A stretch of DNA of 64,000 bases from the NCBI GenBank assembly GCA_022559845.1, contig CM040121.1, positions 509,310,566 to 509,374,565 on the forward strand, given 5' to 3'. Positions 43,915 to 56,200 of this stretch are shown in pieces (position 1 is the first letter of the stretch; every line of letters begins with the position of its first letter). The notes beneath the pieces were generated by a model. That model saw nothing but the letters and a program-made list of their open reading frames with translations, was not told the origin of the DNA and ran no database searches. The DNA is from Amorphophallus konjac. Lineage: Eukaryota; Streptophyta; Magnoliopsida; Alismatales; Araceae. The position numbers and the translations under genes are program-made.

Positions 43915-44061
43915 CTCTGGCTGAGGTGGGTGAGGTCGTGGGGTAGGTTGTCCGACCGGCTCGGGAATCGGCTGAGAGGTAGATGCTTGCCGAAGGGAGG
44001 CATCTGCTCGCCGAAGGGCGGCATCAAAGCTTGCCTCGAAAGGCTCGACCTCGAGAGCGAC

Positions 44062-44294
44062 CTAATAGGAGTGCCCCAAGGTTTTCACGTGGCGGCAAAA
44101 TAATTCAAATTGGAAGTGAAGCCGCAAACCTTTCCAGAATTGAGATCCGGCCTCGATGCTCTCCTTCCCGACTCCACATCTTGTCCGGTACACTTCGAAG
44201 TCCCTAATGTACTCGGACACGGACTGATTGCCTTGGTCGGGCCTGATGTATGGGTTGGCCATAGTGGCAAAGATGATCCCCTAGGAATGGGCAT
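44062..44294 (-). pseudogene. Element F gag fragment
   Basis: Minus-strand pieces in two frames (44294 and 44262) contain SEYIRDFEVYRTRCGVG and GSQFWKGLRLHFQFEL, consistent with the later part of a Ty3/Gypsy gag. The N-terminal gag core is missing, so F has lost more than C or E. Confidence 0.55.
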
Positions 44295-44579
44295 GCAATG
44301 GCATTTTTTTGGATTTTTATTGTTATATGCAAAAGCTTATGGAAACTAAAACACCTAGACTCAACCAATAGACGGTACGTGGCGGAGTCACAGGATCCGA
44401 AGATCCTCTCGACGCGAGTGTGCGGCCTTCCCGATAGGCGTAACCTACCGTTCGGACAACACCTTTTTATATACCAAATAAAGGTATGCAATGCAACCTC
44501 GGACCGACTTAAACTTAGACTCGACTTAGATGACTCTTTTTTTCATTTTTAAGCAAATACTACCCTAGACTCAACCTTC

Positions 44580-44591
44580 TCTCTGATACCA
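44580..44591 (-). other. Element F primer-binding site
   Basis: The reverse complement matches TGGTATCAGAG, 11 of 12 bases of the initiator-Met site, three bases from the LTR. Confidence 0.85.
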
Positions 44592-44594
44592 AAC

Positions 44595-46570
44595 TGATGC
44601 GGGACAGACAGCGCACTCGACTCCAAGTTGATATGCAATCCTTGGACTCTAAACAAGCTCGCAATCGTCCCTAAGCGAGGGAAGCGTACGGACTTGCGTG
44701 GTTGAGAAACTGGCAGTGAGCTAGGGTGGTCGGCTCTCTCTTGTGTCCAGATCGGGTCACGGGACGGGTCTCGCTCTCTCTCGCAGTGGTGATGAAATTA
44801 AAGCGAGCTAATATCCTATCACATGCAGCGGCATACAAACATATACGAGATAAGAAAAGTGCCTACGAGGAGGGTGGCGAGTGTACCTCCACGCTCCGGG
44901 CGTGGGGAAGACTTCCCGGCCAAGTACGGTAACTCCTGGTATAATGGTAAAAGTTTAATTACAACAGTGAATTATATTGCCCACTCCACGTAGGGAGGTA
45001 AAGGGCTACAAGTGGGCCTGGGAGGACCGATCTTGGGTTGACGGACAACAAGCCGGAAGGGTGTTCGGGCCAAAGAAGGGCTGCTGGTCCGACTCGGCAC
45101 TATTCCAACTCAGCTCGACTCGGTTCTACTCGTCGGACAGCAAGCAATGGCCTCCAAAGGGACGTCATCCTCCTGAGATCTTCTGAAGGCGGCACTTGGC
45201 TGGGATGATGGCGGGACGTCCCTGGTCGACTCCCTGAAGTAGCGGTTCCTGAAATTGAGATTTGATATTTTTTCAAGATTTAACTTGCTGCTGCTTCTAC
45301 AAGTCTGTTCACGGAACAGATTTGCACAACCCGGCGGCAAGAATTATAGCTCTCAGATCTAGAGGGGGATCGAGACGTGGTTGGTACCGTTGGAAAGAGG
45401 ACTCACAGATATACCACATATATGTTTTCTTGTCGAACCAGAGAAGGGATTAGAAATGAAAACCTCTGCAAACTACAGGATTTCCTATGGATCTGGTTAC
45501 AGGTTATCAGGACAGAAAGGGATCTACCTAAAGATGATTTTTGACCGGAGGGTAAGGGAATTTTATGGGTGCTGCAAACATTACTGGTGGAAGGGGTGGA
45601 TGTTAGGAACACTTGGGAATTTTTATGGATTTTCTGAAAATTGATAAAGGGGTGGGAAAATTATAACGAGGGGACACTATCCCGCAGATCTGTAAACTGG
45701 CAGATTACTGGGGGGAAGAACATAAATACGGGAAAAATATCAAACGAAGGCCAAATGGCACAAAATTTGAACTAGAGATTAGGGGTGATAGGGAGAACAA
45801 ACTCTCAAAGTTTGGGTTCGATCAGAAAACATTAAAAAAAGATAAAATTTCAGCTTTGAGGTTTTATCCTGATTTGGATAGAACTCCGGCGATGGTAGTG
45901 GCCACGCGATGACGGCTCGATGGTAGCGGCGGCGGCGGTGCTGAGCTTCACACTCGGGAAGGGGGTTGGAAGGGAGGCCTCACACCTCAGAAGATCTGAA
46001 GAAATCCATCTGCAAGGGGGAGAGAGGAGAGAGACAAGGGGCGCCCTTGGGCATTGCTTGGCAATTTCATGAATTTTTCATCATTAATTCTAGTAAAATG
46101 AGAAATACATGGTATTTATATGAAATACAAAATGGCCCTAACTAACCTCAGATCTAGGATTAGGGAGGGGTATTCAAGGTACATCACATATAATCCCATG
46201 TGGTCAAAAAAAATAAAAATTAGAATATGTTCTAGTGGAAGGGGGCGCCCCTTGGACTTTAAGGCATTCCAACTTGGACTTTTTAATCCAATTGTCCCCT
46301 TGAATGGTCAAGCCCTTCTAGAAGCCACCTAGGACATTTGACCAGCCCCACATGGACCCCAAGATTCCACTTGGACCAATGAGGAAGGGGTGGGGGGTCC
46401 TGCAGGGCCTACATGGACTTTTACACAAAAATCCAAAGATCCTTAAGGAATAACAAATTGGCTTATAAAGCCTTACAATTGTAAACCTACTTTCCCAAGG
46501 ATATAAATGAAAACTAAAAGGACATAAATATAAATAAAATGTGGGTGGTCTTGCTCTGATGTCTCCATCA
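44595..46570 (-). repeat. Element F 5' LTR (right copy)
   Basis: 1976 bp, with minus-strand TATA (ATATAAATA) at 46113-46121. Differs from the left copy at many scattered positions, so F is clearly older than A. Confidence 0.95.
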
Positions 46571-46575
46571 CCTCC

Positions 46576-47460
46576 TCGAAGCTCTCTATTGGCGTCTCAA
46601 TAAGCTTTTCCCCCTTTTTTTGTTCTGCTCTGTTTTAATTCTGTTAATCACATGCATCATTTGTCATTTCTGTTCGTGTCGCGTTCCTCTCCTTGAGAGG
46701 GCTTTGCATCGTTGTGCATTTCTGCACCTCGTTCATCCATCATTCTATTTTCCTACCAAGTTGTGTCTAAGAAGGGTTTAAAACAACACCAACCTGGTGT
46801 GTGTTTGTTTATGATTTCATCATTTTCATCATAAGGAACTGATACTACGCTACTTTTGATCTGATCCGTTTGGTGTTTGTTTCATTTTCTTGCAAGGGTA
46901 ACCTGAAGGAAAGCCCTCTTCGTCGGCCGGCCGAAAGAAGAGGAAGAAGGAATCCATATGATCTCCCGCTTCTAAGTTACAAACGCGATCACTCTTTTAT
47001 TTTTGGGGTCCTTGACCCTTGGCGATCACACAACCAACACACACGCCCTCACGCGTGTCTTTCTTTTTCATTTCTGTACAAACCCGTGGAGAGTAACTTC
47101 CCACAGCGGTTCCCCTTCCCATTTCAATTCAGTACTTCCCCTTCCCATTTCAATTCAATTCAGTACTTCCCCTTCTCATTTTAATTCAGTACTTCCCCTT
47201 CCCATTTCAATTCAGTACTTCCCATTTCCATTTCAATTCAGTACAAACCCGCGGAGAATAACTTCCCGCAGTAGTCCCCCTTCCCTATTTTAATTCCAGT
47301 TAAAATCCACGGAGAGTAGCATCCCGCTGCGGTCCAATTTCCATTCCGTGAGTTTCCCCGTTTTAACCCCACGGAGCCACTCTCTCGCGGCGCTATCTTT
47401 CCTGCATTTTCGCATCATACGCATTTCTCCCCCGTCTCCTTTCACGTGACGTCGTTCACA
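46576..47460 (+). repeat. Element H 5' LTR, second part
   Basis: Resumes after the CCTCC duplication and ends GACGTCGTTCACA. It has the sequence CTTCGTCGGCCGGCCGA (about 46917) that also occurs in the A LTR (about 2459), supporting the A-H relationship. It includes the tandem repeat at 47111-47245. Confidence 0.85.
47111..47245. repeat. 26-bp tandem repeat in element H LTR
   Basis: Five copies of CCCCTTCCCATTTCAATTCA followed by GTACTT, mostly 26 bp. One copy carries an extra AATTC and the last is partial. Confidence 0.88.
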
Positions 47461-47465
47461 TATCT

Positions 47466-47483
47466 TGGCGATCACGGTGGGAC
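47466..47483 (+). other. Element H primer-binding site
   Basis: TGGCGATCACGGTGGGAC, identical to element A's site, five bases after the LTR end. Not the initiator-Met type; a tRNA-Arg primer is likely by analogy with Tat elements. Confidence 0.75.
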
Positions 47484-48446
47484 ATCTTTTACTTTCTTTT
47501 TGATTACCTGTGTGTTTCCAACACCCGCGTGTGTCCCTTCATTTGGCACCCACTTGTGCCCCTCCTTATTGCGCCCACGTGCGCTATAGTTGTACTCTAA
47601 GTAGCACCTTTTATTTTCATCCCTCGTGCACCACGTGCATTCCCCCATAGTCCCTTGTGATTTATCAAGAGATTTACGTGTTGTGGGAAAAGGAGATCCG
47701 GTTCTAAGCAATTCATTATTTCGGTCGATTGCCATATTTGAATGTGTTGAAGTTGTGGAAGTGCTTCTGTATTCTTTCTTCTGTCGTTTCGGAAAAGTGG
47801 GCCTCAACCTGAGAACGTGTCTAGAGCCCCAGGCCCGTACCTAGCATCATTGCCCTTAGCAACTGTCAGGCCTTTGTGTAGACGCGTCTTGACAAGTGGA
47901 CACGTTCTTTCAAAGGCATCTCCCATTGTGGACATGTTCTTTTTCATTTTGAAAAAATATTGTTCAAATCAGCTCTGCCCTACATAATCTTTGTTCTTTT
48001 GTTCTGTTTGTGTTTCATATACCCCTGTTATACAGCACTGCATTGTATGCATCTTCCCCCCTTCTTTTCATCTTTCTAAGGATCACCCCTTCTCCGTTCG
48101 GGAATTCCTCTCGACGTACTAGAATCTCCTCCATCGGGACCTCCGTAAGTCCCCAACAGTGAAGGATTCCCTCTTCGTTCACTGGGCCGATTGTACCATT
48201 GAAGTTCCCCGAAGTTAGTTACCCATTCGTGGTGAGGCGAGAGACCTTAGTTGGCACAGCAAAAATTGAAATTACAACTAGGGCCCTGCCCTTTTGGTGT
48301 GAACTTCGGATCTATTAAAAAAAATTAAAAAAAAACTTCTTTAAAAAAATAAAATAAAATACGGGAACGTAAAGCATCCACTTGTGTGTTAATCTCTGCT
48401 ATTTGTTTGTTGGTGCATGTTATTACGTTCCGGTAAAGTGCTAAGG
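47484..48446 (+). other. Element H leader
   Basis: 963 bases between primer site and gag ATG. The first part resembles the A leader (ACCCGCGTGTG, GGCACCC...GTGCCC phrases). It contains an A-rich run (48310-48350) and no coding signal I trust. The palindrome array found in A's leader is absent here. Confidence 0.6.
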
Positions 48447-48489
48447 ATGGCCGAATACAGTTACGATGATTTTGAGGCCGAGGCTTTCA

Positions 48490-48497
48490 CCTATGAG
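48490..48497. repeat. Target-site duplication of the MITE, left copy (CCTATGAG)
   Basis: Eight bases repeated at 49097-49104, as expected for hAT transposition. Confidence 0.95.
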
Positions 48498-49096
48498 TAG
48501 GGGTGATCATTATTCAGGTTCAACCTGAAAATCAAACCGAACCGATAGATTTGGTTCGGTTTGGTTCGGGTTGAAATTTAAAAATTTTGGTTTGGGTTCA
48601 AACCGAACTGTATTAAAATTTTTGGTTTGATTTAGTTTTGAAGTTCAGGAAACCGAACCGAACCGAATAACCCAAATTTAAGGATATTTTTATCAAGTTA
48701 ATATAAGTGTATATATAACAATAAACCCTAAATCTAAAAGTCCAATCTCTGCCATCCTGATGGGGTTTCCGACTCTATGAAGTAGGTTTCAAATCACCTT
48801 TCATTTTACTGTAACTGAAGTTCTTAATTTTTTATGTGAAAATTTTTTTGGAGCTTGTTCTTACAAGTTTCAACTTTTGATGTTATTTCTTTAATATTTA
48901 CTTTATTTGGTAGAAAATCTTTTACCCTATCTTTCTCTACTCCTGTTTGAATCCTATATAATTTCTAAAATGGGACATGAATATGGTTCAAACCGAACCG
49001 AATTAATTCAGTTTGGCTTGGTTTGGGTTGAACTCTTAATTTGGTTCGATTTGGTTTAATAAACATTCTCTTCAAACCAAACCGTGCTCACCCCTA
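48498..49096. mobile_element. hAT-type MITE, 599 bp
   Basis: Terminal inverted repeats TAGGGGTGA...TCACCCCTA (allowing one mismatch) with the 8-bp duplication. Subterminal regions are dense in AACCGAAC/GGTTCGGTTT words on both sides. The interior is AT-rich with no ORF, so it is non-autonomous. It sits within gag codons of H. Confidence 0.95.
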
Positions 49097-50968
49097 CCTA
49101 TGAGCCCCAAACCTATGATCCAGGCTACAATTCTTATGGAGAGCACAACCCGGACCATGGCCACCAAGGTGAGCCACATGTCCACGCTGTGGATGCTAGT
49201 CCATCATCTGAGCCCTGTCGTGAGGTGCAAACCACTGCTGGGGAAGCATCCCCTTCCCAGAACATCTCCTCCATGCTAGGTGTCCTCGCTACCACTCAGC
49301 TCAGTCCTGAGCAACTTCAGGCCCTGTAGGCCATCCTAAAGGGGAAATCTATCTCCCTTTCCTTCCACGAGCCGACTCCGGCTACCACCCCTCTTTAAGA
49401 GCATGCACATGCTATCCCTTCCGCCTCACCTCTCGGGCAGGCAAGTCAACAGCCTCCCTCTTTTTGATTCCCTTCATAGTCTCCGACTCCAGTCATCCCT
49501 TCGAACACCAATTCAACCAGGTCCATCTACTGGTAGACCCCAATACCCCTCTCACATGAGGTTTCCTTCTCAGGCCTCCGAAAGGCCCGCTCCTCCTCCG
49601 TGCCAAGCGCCACCCTCCCCAACCGATACGCTCACCCAATCACTCCTCACCAAGCTAAACAAGATGGATGAGCAATTTCGGGACCTAAAGAAAATGGTGG
49701 ATATAAAGTCCACCCCTGAGATTTCCCTACTGGTCCTCCCAGTATTCCACCTTCCCCCTTTTAAAATGCCCACATACCACAGGTACAATGGCACCAGCAA
49801 CCCCTTTACCTATCTCAAGGACTTCATGTATGAGTCCTCTTTCTGGCAAAATGATAAGAGATCACTGGCATATCTGTTTCGAAGATCGTTAGACGGCCCC
49901 ACACTGGAGTGGTTCTATGTCTTAAAGCCAAGTGAGGCCGAGAACTTTGACGTGGTCTAGAGGAAGTTCCTGCAGAAATATCATAACCGGGTCGGCCCAT
50001 CACTTTCTATTACTGATTTGGTGGCTGAAAAGATGAGGACGGACGAAGATTTTGTCTAATATGCTGATAGATGGAGGTCTCTGGCAGAGAGAATAAGGGA
50101 TACACTCTCGGAGCCGGAACAGGTAAAAATGATTGTGTCAAATGCTACCCTACAGTTCAAGCACATCTTGGCGATGAACAAACTCACCACAATGGAGGAA
50201 TTGTACAAAAGAGCCAGATACATTCAAACACAGTTAAAGGATTCCCCTTTCCTGCATATGTTTGAACAGCCAAAGCCGAGGGTGGTGAAGAAGACGAATG
50301 CCGGTGTTCAAGGCAGGGTGACAGAAGGGGTCATCATGATCAAACAAGTGAGTGTAGTTGGCAGCCCCAACCAGCAAGCCAACCCAAGGCCTCCACAAGC
50401 CCCACAACTCCCCTTCCGACAGAACCATCAAGGTCCGCCACCTTTTCGTCCTCCACCCCAAAACAACCTCCTACAAGACAACATGTCTCAACCCTTCCAT
50501 CCCCAGCAACAACAACCGCCACCTCCTCAATACCATCAAGTTCCACCCCAGGAATTTATGGCCCCCAACAACATAGAAGGCCGATTGGCCATTGGAGAGC
50601 TCATTACCCACCATTTCCGGAAACATTGCCAGACGTCTTTAATGCTCTCATGACTGCCAATGCACTCACTCTGCCCAAGGAAAGACCCGCATGGCCCCCA
50701 AATGTTGACCCTTCCAGATACTGTGTTTTCCATAGGCAGCCAGGCCATACAGTGGAAAACTGCTTCCATTTCAAAGATTATATCTATGATATGAATGACC
50801 AAGGTGAAATTGACTAGGATGAAATAAGGCGATATATCGCCACCTTAAAAGCCAGGAGACCTCCTCCTAGACCACAATTTCAGCAGCAGCAACAACAACA
50901 ACAACAACAACCCTAGTAACAGCAACAGCCTCAGTAGGCCCCACAATAGCAACCAAACATGGGTATCA

Positions 50969-50973
50969 TCCAC
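50969..50973. repeat. Target-site duplication of element I, left copy (TCCAC)
   Basis: TCCAC before TGTAACAC at 50974 and again at 60086-60090. Confidence 0.95.
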
Positions 50974-52151
50974 TGTAACACATGGTAATTTTGAAATATG
51001 AAGAAATATATTTAGATTTTTTGAAAGGAAGAAAAAATGATAATTACATATCCCTATAAATAAGTTTATAAAGTTAAATAAATAAAATGTTGAAATATTG
51101 TCTTCAAATAAATAAAAGGCTAAGTGGTATCCCTTTAGGGGATGGAAGTAAAAATGTTGTTAGGATCGAACCTGTCTCTGATACCCAAGACCGTGATTAA
51201 AACAGATGTTAATACATAATAGAGAGTTAATTTTCAGAAGACATTTAATTCATATTCTACTTTTATTAATTAGTTATGACCCGGACCTTTTGTACAACCC
51301 TGTGATTCCTTAATGGGCCTTACACAAGGATCTTATAGACCCTACCCTTGTATTATAATGGATTAAGAATAGAAGGATATTTTTAAGTTGGCATTTAATG
51401 CACAATATAATTTTATCTAAATTGATAATCAATAAATCTTAAAGAAAACATCAACTTCTATTTTATTCATAATTTAGAAATTTTAATATTCCACGTTCAT
51501 TACATTATAATTTTATTATAAGAAAAAAGTATATATTAATAAGAATTAAATGTATTAAAGAAAATTTAAAGATAAAGGAATGGACATATAAGCAATATCA
51601 ATCTTTAAAAGCGTTTAGGGAAATGCTAAATAGCGCCCATCCCATGGGCGCATCATGTGCATCACACGACCAAGCTATGGATGTTATTTTATTAAGAGTA
51701 AATAGTGTGATGAATAGTGTCACTTTTTATTTTAAAATAATTTTACAAAATAAATTATACGAAAAATTAGAGAAAATGGAAGGATCTTGACCATAAAATT
51801 TCATAACAATATTCCATCAAATAAAAAAGATAAAAATCTTTAAACATTGCAACAGTTAAAAATGAATGTAAAATGGTGAATAACGCCCAAACGAAGGACG
51901 TTAATTCTTAAAAAGTGACTTTTTAATGGACGTTAATTATTGAAACGTGGCTTTGATATGGACGCCAATTCTTAAAAATTGAAATAAGGAAACCTGGAGA
52001 CAGTGTTTTAATCGAACTGTGATATATGGTGCCGTCCGGGAAAGTATTAATCGAGGAAGGATTAATATGGGGAAGTCTCAATTCTAATAGGATTTTTACT
52101 TGAGAAGTTTAACTCCCGATCAAACTCTAAGCCTCGCCCGATCCTTTCCTC

Positions 52152-52159
52152 TATAAATA
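52152..52159 (+). promoter_or_regulatory. TATA box of element I LTR
   Basis: TATAAATA in CTC...CCGAACC context. The 3' LTR equivalent is 57357-57364. Confidence 0.65.
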
Positions 52160-52609
52160 CCGAACCCCATCAATCGAACCAACATGTTGGTTCTGTTCTT
52201 CTCTGCTTCTACCTCTTGCTGGACGAAGCTTATTGACTGCTACTCGACGTAAACATGGAGGAGCTTTGCTTCTTCACTACACCTGTTGTTGCCTGCTTCT
52301 TAGTCTTCCTGTTCAAGGAAGCTGTGGATTACTGATGCTTCTTCATCGACAGAGTCTTCTATTTCGTGAAGTTGCAGTTGCAGACATAGTTATTGCATCT
52401 CTTATTTTCTCTCCAATTCTTAGTGTTCTGTCAACCAAATCAAGCCTAAAGTTAGGTGTTCTCAAGTGTTTAAGCCTAATTTAATAAATATGTAGGTTTT
52501 CTCAAGTTCTATGCCTAATTCAATTAAATAAATAGAATCATGCATGCATATATTCTTGTTACCCTGTTTTAATGGTGTTCTGTTTTGATTTTCGAAGTTA
52601 CAATGAAAT

Positions 52610-53160
52610 AGCGACCCAGTCATGGGTGCTATTCTGAATTCGCGATCGTATAACAGTCGCTACTTTCATGCTAAATTATTAAACCAGCATGTTTAAATTT
52701 TAATAACTTGAATTGTGGACATCTAATCAAATACTTGAGTGCATAGCTAGATTCCTGATATTTTTCTCTACCTATCCATATACTTGTTCCTGGAATAATC
52801 ATTTTTATTTGGAGAAACGATACTGTTCATGCAAACTCATACACTGGATTAAATAGCGACGGTCACCCTGTCGTCTTCTTAAAAGAGACGCCCAAAGAAT
52901 GGGCCTGATTTATTGAAACGTGACACAAACCAGGGCGCCAATTGTTGAAACATGGCTACGCCATGGGCGCGAATTTAAACAACCAAACGATGTGTTAAAA
53001 GGTTAAAAGAATTTCAGAACTTATTTACACTAAAGTCGAAACCGGAATTTAAAAGAAACGGCTAGGTCACAGGCGTGTTTTACAAAGTAGTGGGTGTACC
53101 CCATGCGCTATTTAAGAAATAGCGACCATGACCCAGGCACCATTTACTGTCATGCGAGTT
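52610..53160. repeat. Palindrome-module cluster in element I LTR
   Basis: Modules include AATAGCGACCCAGTCATGGG-TGCTATT (52612), ACGCCCAAAGAATGGGC (about 52889) and TACGCCATGGGCGCG (about 52957), plus several weaker. Another group at 51635-51980 has the perfect GCGCCCATCCCATGGGCGC. The 3' LTR keeps most but has lost about 14 bases in the last-named unit (near 56866). Confidence 0.7.
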
Positions 53161-54885
53161 TTCCGTTGATTTCGTGTACCCCCTTTCAATGGGTTACACA
53201 CAAGGCACTATATTCCAGCCGTGAGCATAGTCCCACGTTCTCGGTGATTTATTGATTACCCTCTACTTTCTCGATGACATACGAGCCCTTCGTCGGACAT
53301 TCCGTTCCTTCGGACTGGTGAGTTAGTCATAGAGACCTCCGTAAGACTCCTCGAAGCCTTGGATTCCCTCGAGGCCGATTGAACTGGTTATACCACAAAC
53401 CCTGTTAGTCATGTCACTCTAAAGGAAACACGACACCCGGCCCTCATAGAGTGCTATTATGGCAAATCTGTGAGAGGTCTGTCTCTATCTGACTTATAGG
53501 GTGCTAATTGGATTAACGACTACATTGGTTATTACCGTTTTCTGTCATGAGCATGTTAAAGGGGTGACCTTATTATCGGGCGCTTAGTGTAAAAGCAACC
53601 GTAGTGTGGAGGCACCACTTCTTCATTGCCTTGTTCAGAAAATGAGTAACCACCACTGTGGGCGTGACTTCTTAGATATACAACACTCTAATGAGACGTC
53701 ATTTCCCAGATTTCTCGAATAATCTCGGCTTTATGTGCCATCTAACTCGAATCTCTGTTCAATGAAATCTACCCTACTGTTCGTACATGCTTGATCCTTG
53801 AAATTCTTGGCCATTAAAGATGAATTAGTCTAGTCAAATGTCAGGGGCTATGGGTCCCAATTAAATGACATTTAAATGCTAGTGTTATGGGGTCCTGATC
53901 TGATCTCACGGGCGAGGCAAAGTCCAAACATATACCGGTATTATGATGATCGGGTGCTGGCATTCACCAACTCGGTCTATGGCATTTAGGAGTAATCATA
54001 GTGTCGTGAGAACTCCTAAGTGTGTGACCAAATGATATATAGTGCTAATCCATAAGGGGCAATCATAGTGTCGTGAGCACCCCTTAAAGTAAGGCCAATC
54101 CTTCATTGTACTAGTTACATGAAAGCTCTTGTGATAACGTCATCATAAAGAGAATATTGTACTAGTGTCGTTACCGCTCTCGTGATAATGCTAGTCATAG
54201 AGAGAAAATTGTTATGCGTGATAATGCTCATCATAAATAAAAAATTGCTATTGTTATCTCATGAATGCTATATCATGAGAAGTACTTGATAATCTGTCAT
54301 GAAAGTTCTTGCTATACTCTCTTGTTCTCCTTGGCTCTACACTTCATAAAAGTATCTAGCATCTTGCTTACTCATCTTTGTGGTTTCGATCTATCTTTGC
54401 TTTATAGTTATAACCTGTGCCATTATAGATTCTGATTTCTATATCTGGCATGACCTACATGAGCATGTTAAACTGTAATTGACTTAAAGCTAGCTTGGAG
54501 CTTGAGATGTAATTCTTACTGAGCATTCGCTCACGCAGTTTATTTCCAACATTTTTCAGGTAATGACCTTAGTGATGACGAGACCGAACATGACGGGCAA
54601 GGGCAAGAGTGAAGAGTACTTCGGCAAACTTAGATAGACCAACTAGTCTTGTTATCTTGTGTCTTATGTTAAGTCTAGTCAAGTGTCTCATTGTAATTTT
54701 TCCTTATTGAGTCTTCTCTTTTATTGGGTCCAATTTGTAATAAATTTATATTTGAAATAAAATTTCATTATCATACAAATTATATCTTGTCTTATGATTA
54801 TGCTCTGATCGACTCGACTGTTTAACTGCCACGTTCCGAGCAAACGACACGTTCTGCTGCTATCGGTTCGGGACGTGACAGAAGG

Positions 54886-54897
54886 TGGTATCAGAGC
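54886..54897 (+). other. Element I primer-binding site
   Basis: TGGTATCAGAGC, full initiator-Met type, five bases after the LTR. Confidence 0.95.
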
Positions 54898-55090
54898 CTA
54901 GGCTTTCTAAATCCCTAGGTCATCAAGTCTAAGTCCAAGATTGAGTTCTCATTGTCAGCTATCCTATAGGAACCCCGTGAGATTTGGGTAGAGCTATGGG
55001 CTAATCAATAAAATATGTCCGTCTACGCTACATTAATGTTAAGATATGGGTAATCATTAATTTAAAAAAAAACTTGTATTGTAGACTAGA

Positions 55091-56050
55091 ATGGCCGCCG
55101 AACGAGCTCAGTGGAGAGAGATGCAACGCACTGTCCAGGGATTAACACAAGCATTGCAACAAGTTGCACAAGGTGGAGCACGACATGGAGCCGGAGATTT
55201 GCATCGGAAGTTCTAAAAGATGAATCCCCCGAAGTTTAGTGGATCTACTGACCCGGATGAAGTAGAAAATTGGGTGCAAGAAATAGAGAGAACCTTTAAG
55301 GTGATGTAATGCACCGACAAAGAGAAGGTACTATTAGGAACTTATCAATTAGAAAAGGATGCCCGAGCATGGTGGGGATCCGTCAAAATAATCTTGCCAA
55401 ATGAACAAGTAACATGGGTTGAATTCTTAGAACATTTTAACGAGAAATAATTCTCAGAAAGAATCTGCGAGAAAAAGGCTATGGAATTTGCAGCATTGAA
55501 ACAACGTAGTCTATCCGTAGCAGAGTATGAAGCGAAGTTTTCTAGGTTGGCCCGATATGCACCACACTTGGTTGGCACGGAGAAAATGAGAGCAAAGAGA
55601 TTTATGAATGGCTTGAAGGTGGAACATATACCTCAGTTAGCTCCACTAGAGATCCAAATATATACGGAGATGGTTAGAAAAGCACAACTCTTGGAAGATG
55701 CTATGGATATAATGGAGCAAATGAAAAGAAAGATCACTAAGAAGAACTTACCAAACGGATCCAAGAATAAAGAAAACATGAACGACAAGAAGAGATTTAA
55801 GGAAGATAACAAATTCTATAAAAATAAGAAATCCCGGAATGATGATCGACAAATTGTTCCGGCCAAGGGAAAATGAGAGCATTGTAAGAAAGGAAGGCAC
55901 GATCCGGACAAGTGTTGGTATAAACTCGGGAAATGCATCCGATGTGGAAGCGCTGATCATAAGATCACCCGATGTCCACTCTTAAATGAAGAAACACCGC
56001 ATACGTCAGAAGGTAACTCTACGAACCTGTCCCATCCAAAATTTACTTAA
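55091..56050 (+). pseudogene. Element I gag with CCHC knuckles
   Basis: The ATG at 55091 (MAAERAQWREMQR) begins a 320-codon frame with four internal stops (55214, 55307, 55448 TAA; 55874 TGA). The gag core (about 55220-55480) reads NPPKFSGSTDPDEVENWVQE and DARAWWGSVK; then AEYEAKFSRLARYAPHL (about 55520) and a Lys-rich linker. After the TGA two Cys/His clusters follow: CKKGRHDPDKC (one Cys short) and CIRCGSADHKITRC, a standard CCHC knuckle. It ends at a TAA at 56048. No protease or RT follows; the LTR starts 150 bases later. Confidence 0.9.
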
Positions 56051-56200
56051 GTTACATACGGTGACCTTAGCACTTAGCATGCTATATATGAGAATGGATC
56101 TAGCTAGAATACATAATTTAGATATGGTGATTTTACCCCACTTATCTGGGAAAGAAAATCATGTGAATTTGGGGACCAAATTCTTTTAAGTGGAGGAGGG

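Larger units (their letters stand above)
40629..46570 (-). mobile_element. Element F: short non-autonomous chromovirus-derived LTR element
   Basis: Complete, with LTRs of 1975 bp (40629-42603) and 1976 bp (44595-46570) around only 1991 bp of internal sequence, with duplication CCTCC at 40624-40628 and 46571-46575. It reads on the minus strand (primer site at the right). Its LTRs are clearly related to those of E. The internal order is gag fragment, unrecognised domain and degraded integrase tail. Confidence 0.95.
48447..50973 (+). pseudogene. Element H gag, first part (split by MITE, then by element I)
   Basis: The ATG at 48447 (MAEYSYDDFEAEA) begins gag. After 17 codons the MITE (48498-49096) interrupts. 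Pieces then follow in two frames: 49105-49329 (LSPEQLQAL), 49403-49960 (MDEQFRDLKKMV; MPTYHRYNGTSNPFTYLKDF; FRRSLDGPTLEWFY), 50129-50653 (YADRW before, then Pro/Gln-rich), and 50626-50817 (YCVFHRQPGHTVENC, a CxxH-type knuckle). Many stops fit C-to-T or G-to-A decay (TAG, TAA at Gln or Trp positions). The frame changes near 50620. A poly-Gln stretch precedes the insertion of I at 50974. Confidence 0.85.
50974..54880 (+). repeat. Element I 5' LTR
   Basis: 3907 bp. TATAAATA is at 52152-52159. Clusters of short palindromes lie at about 51630-51980 and 52610-53160. A chance ORF (52233-52484) sits in both LTR copies. Confidence 0.95.

Noticed and set aside
52233..52484. An 83-codon ORF in both element I LTRs (also 57438-57689).
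   Set aside because: Both copies derive from one LTR; the sequence is Leu/Ser-rich without a domain, so it is not supported as a gene.
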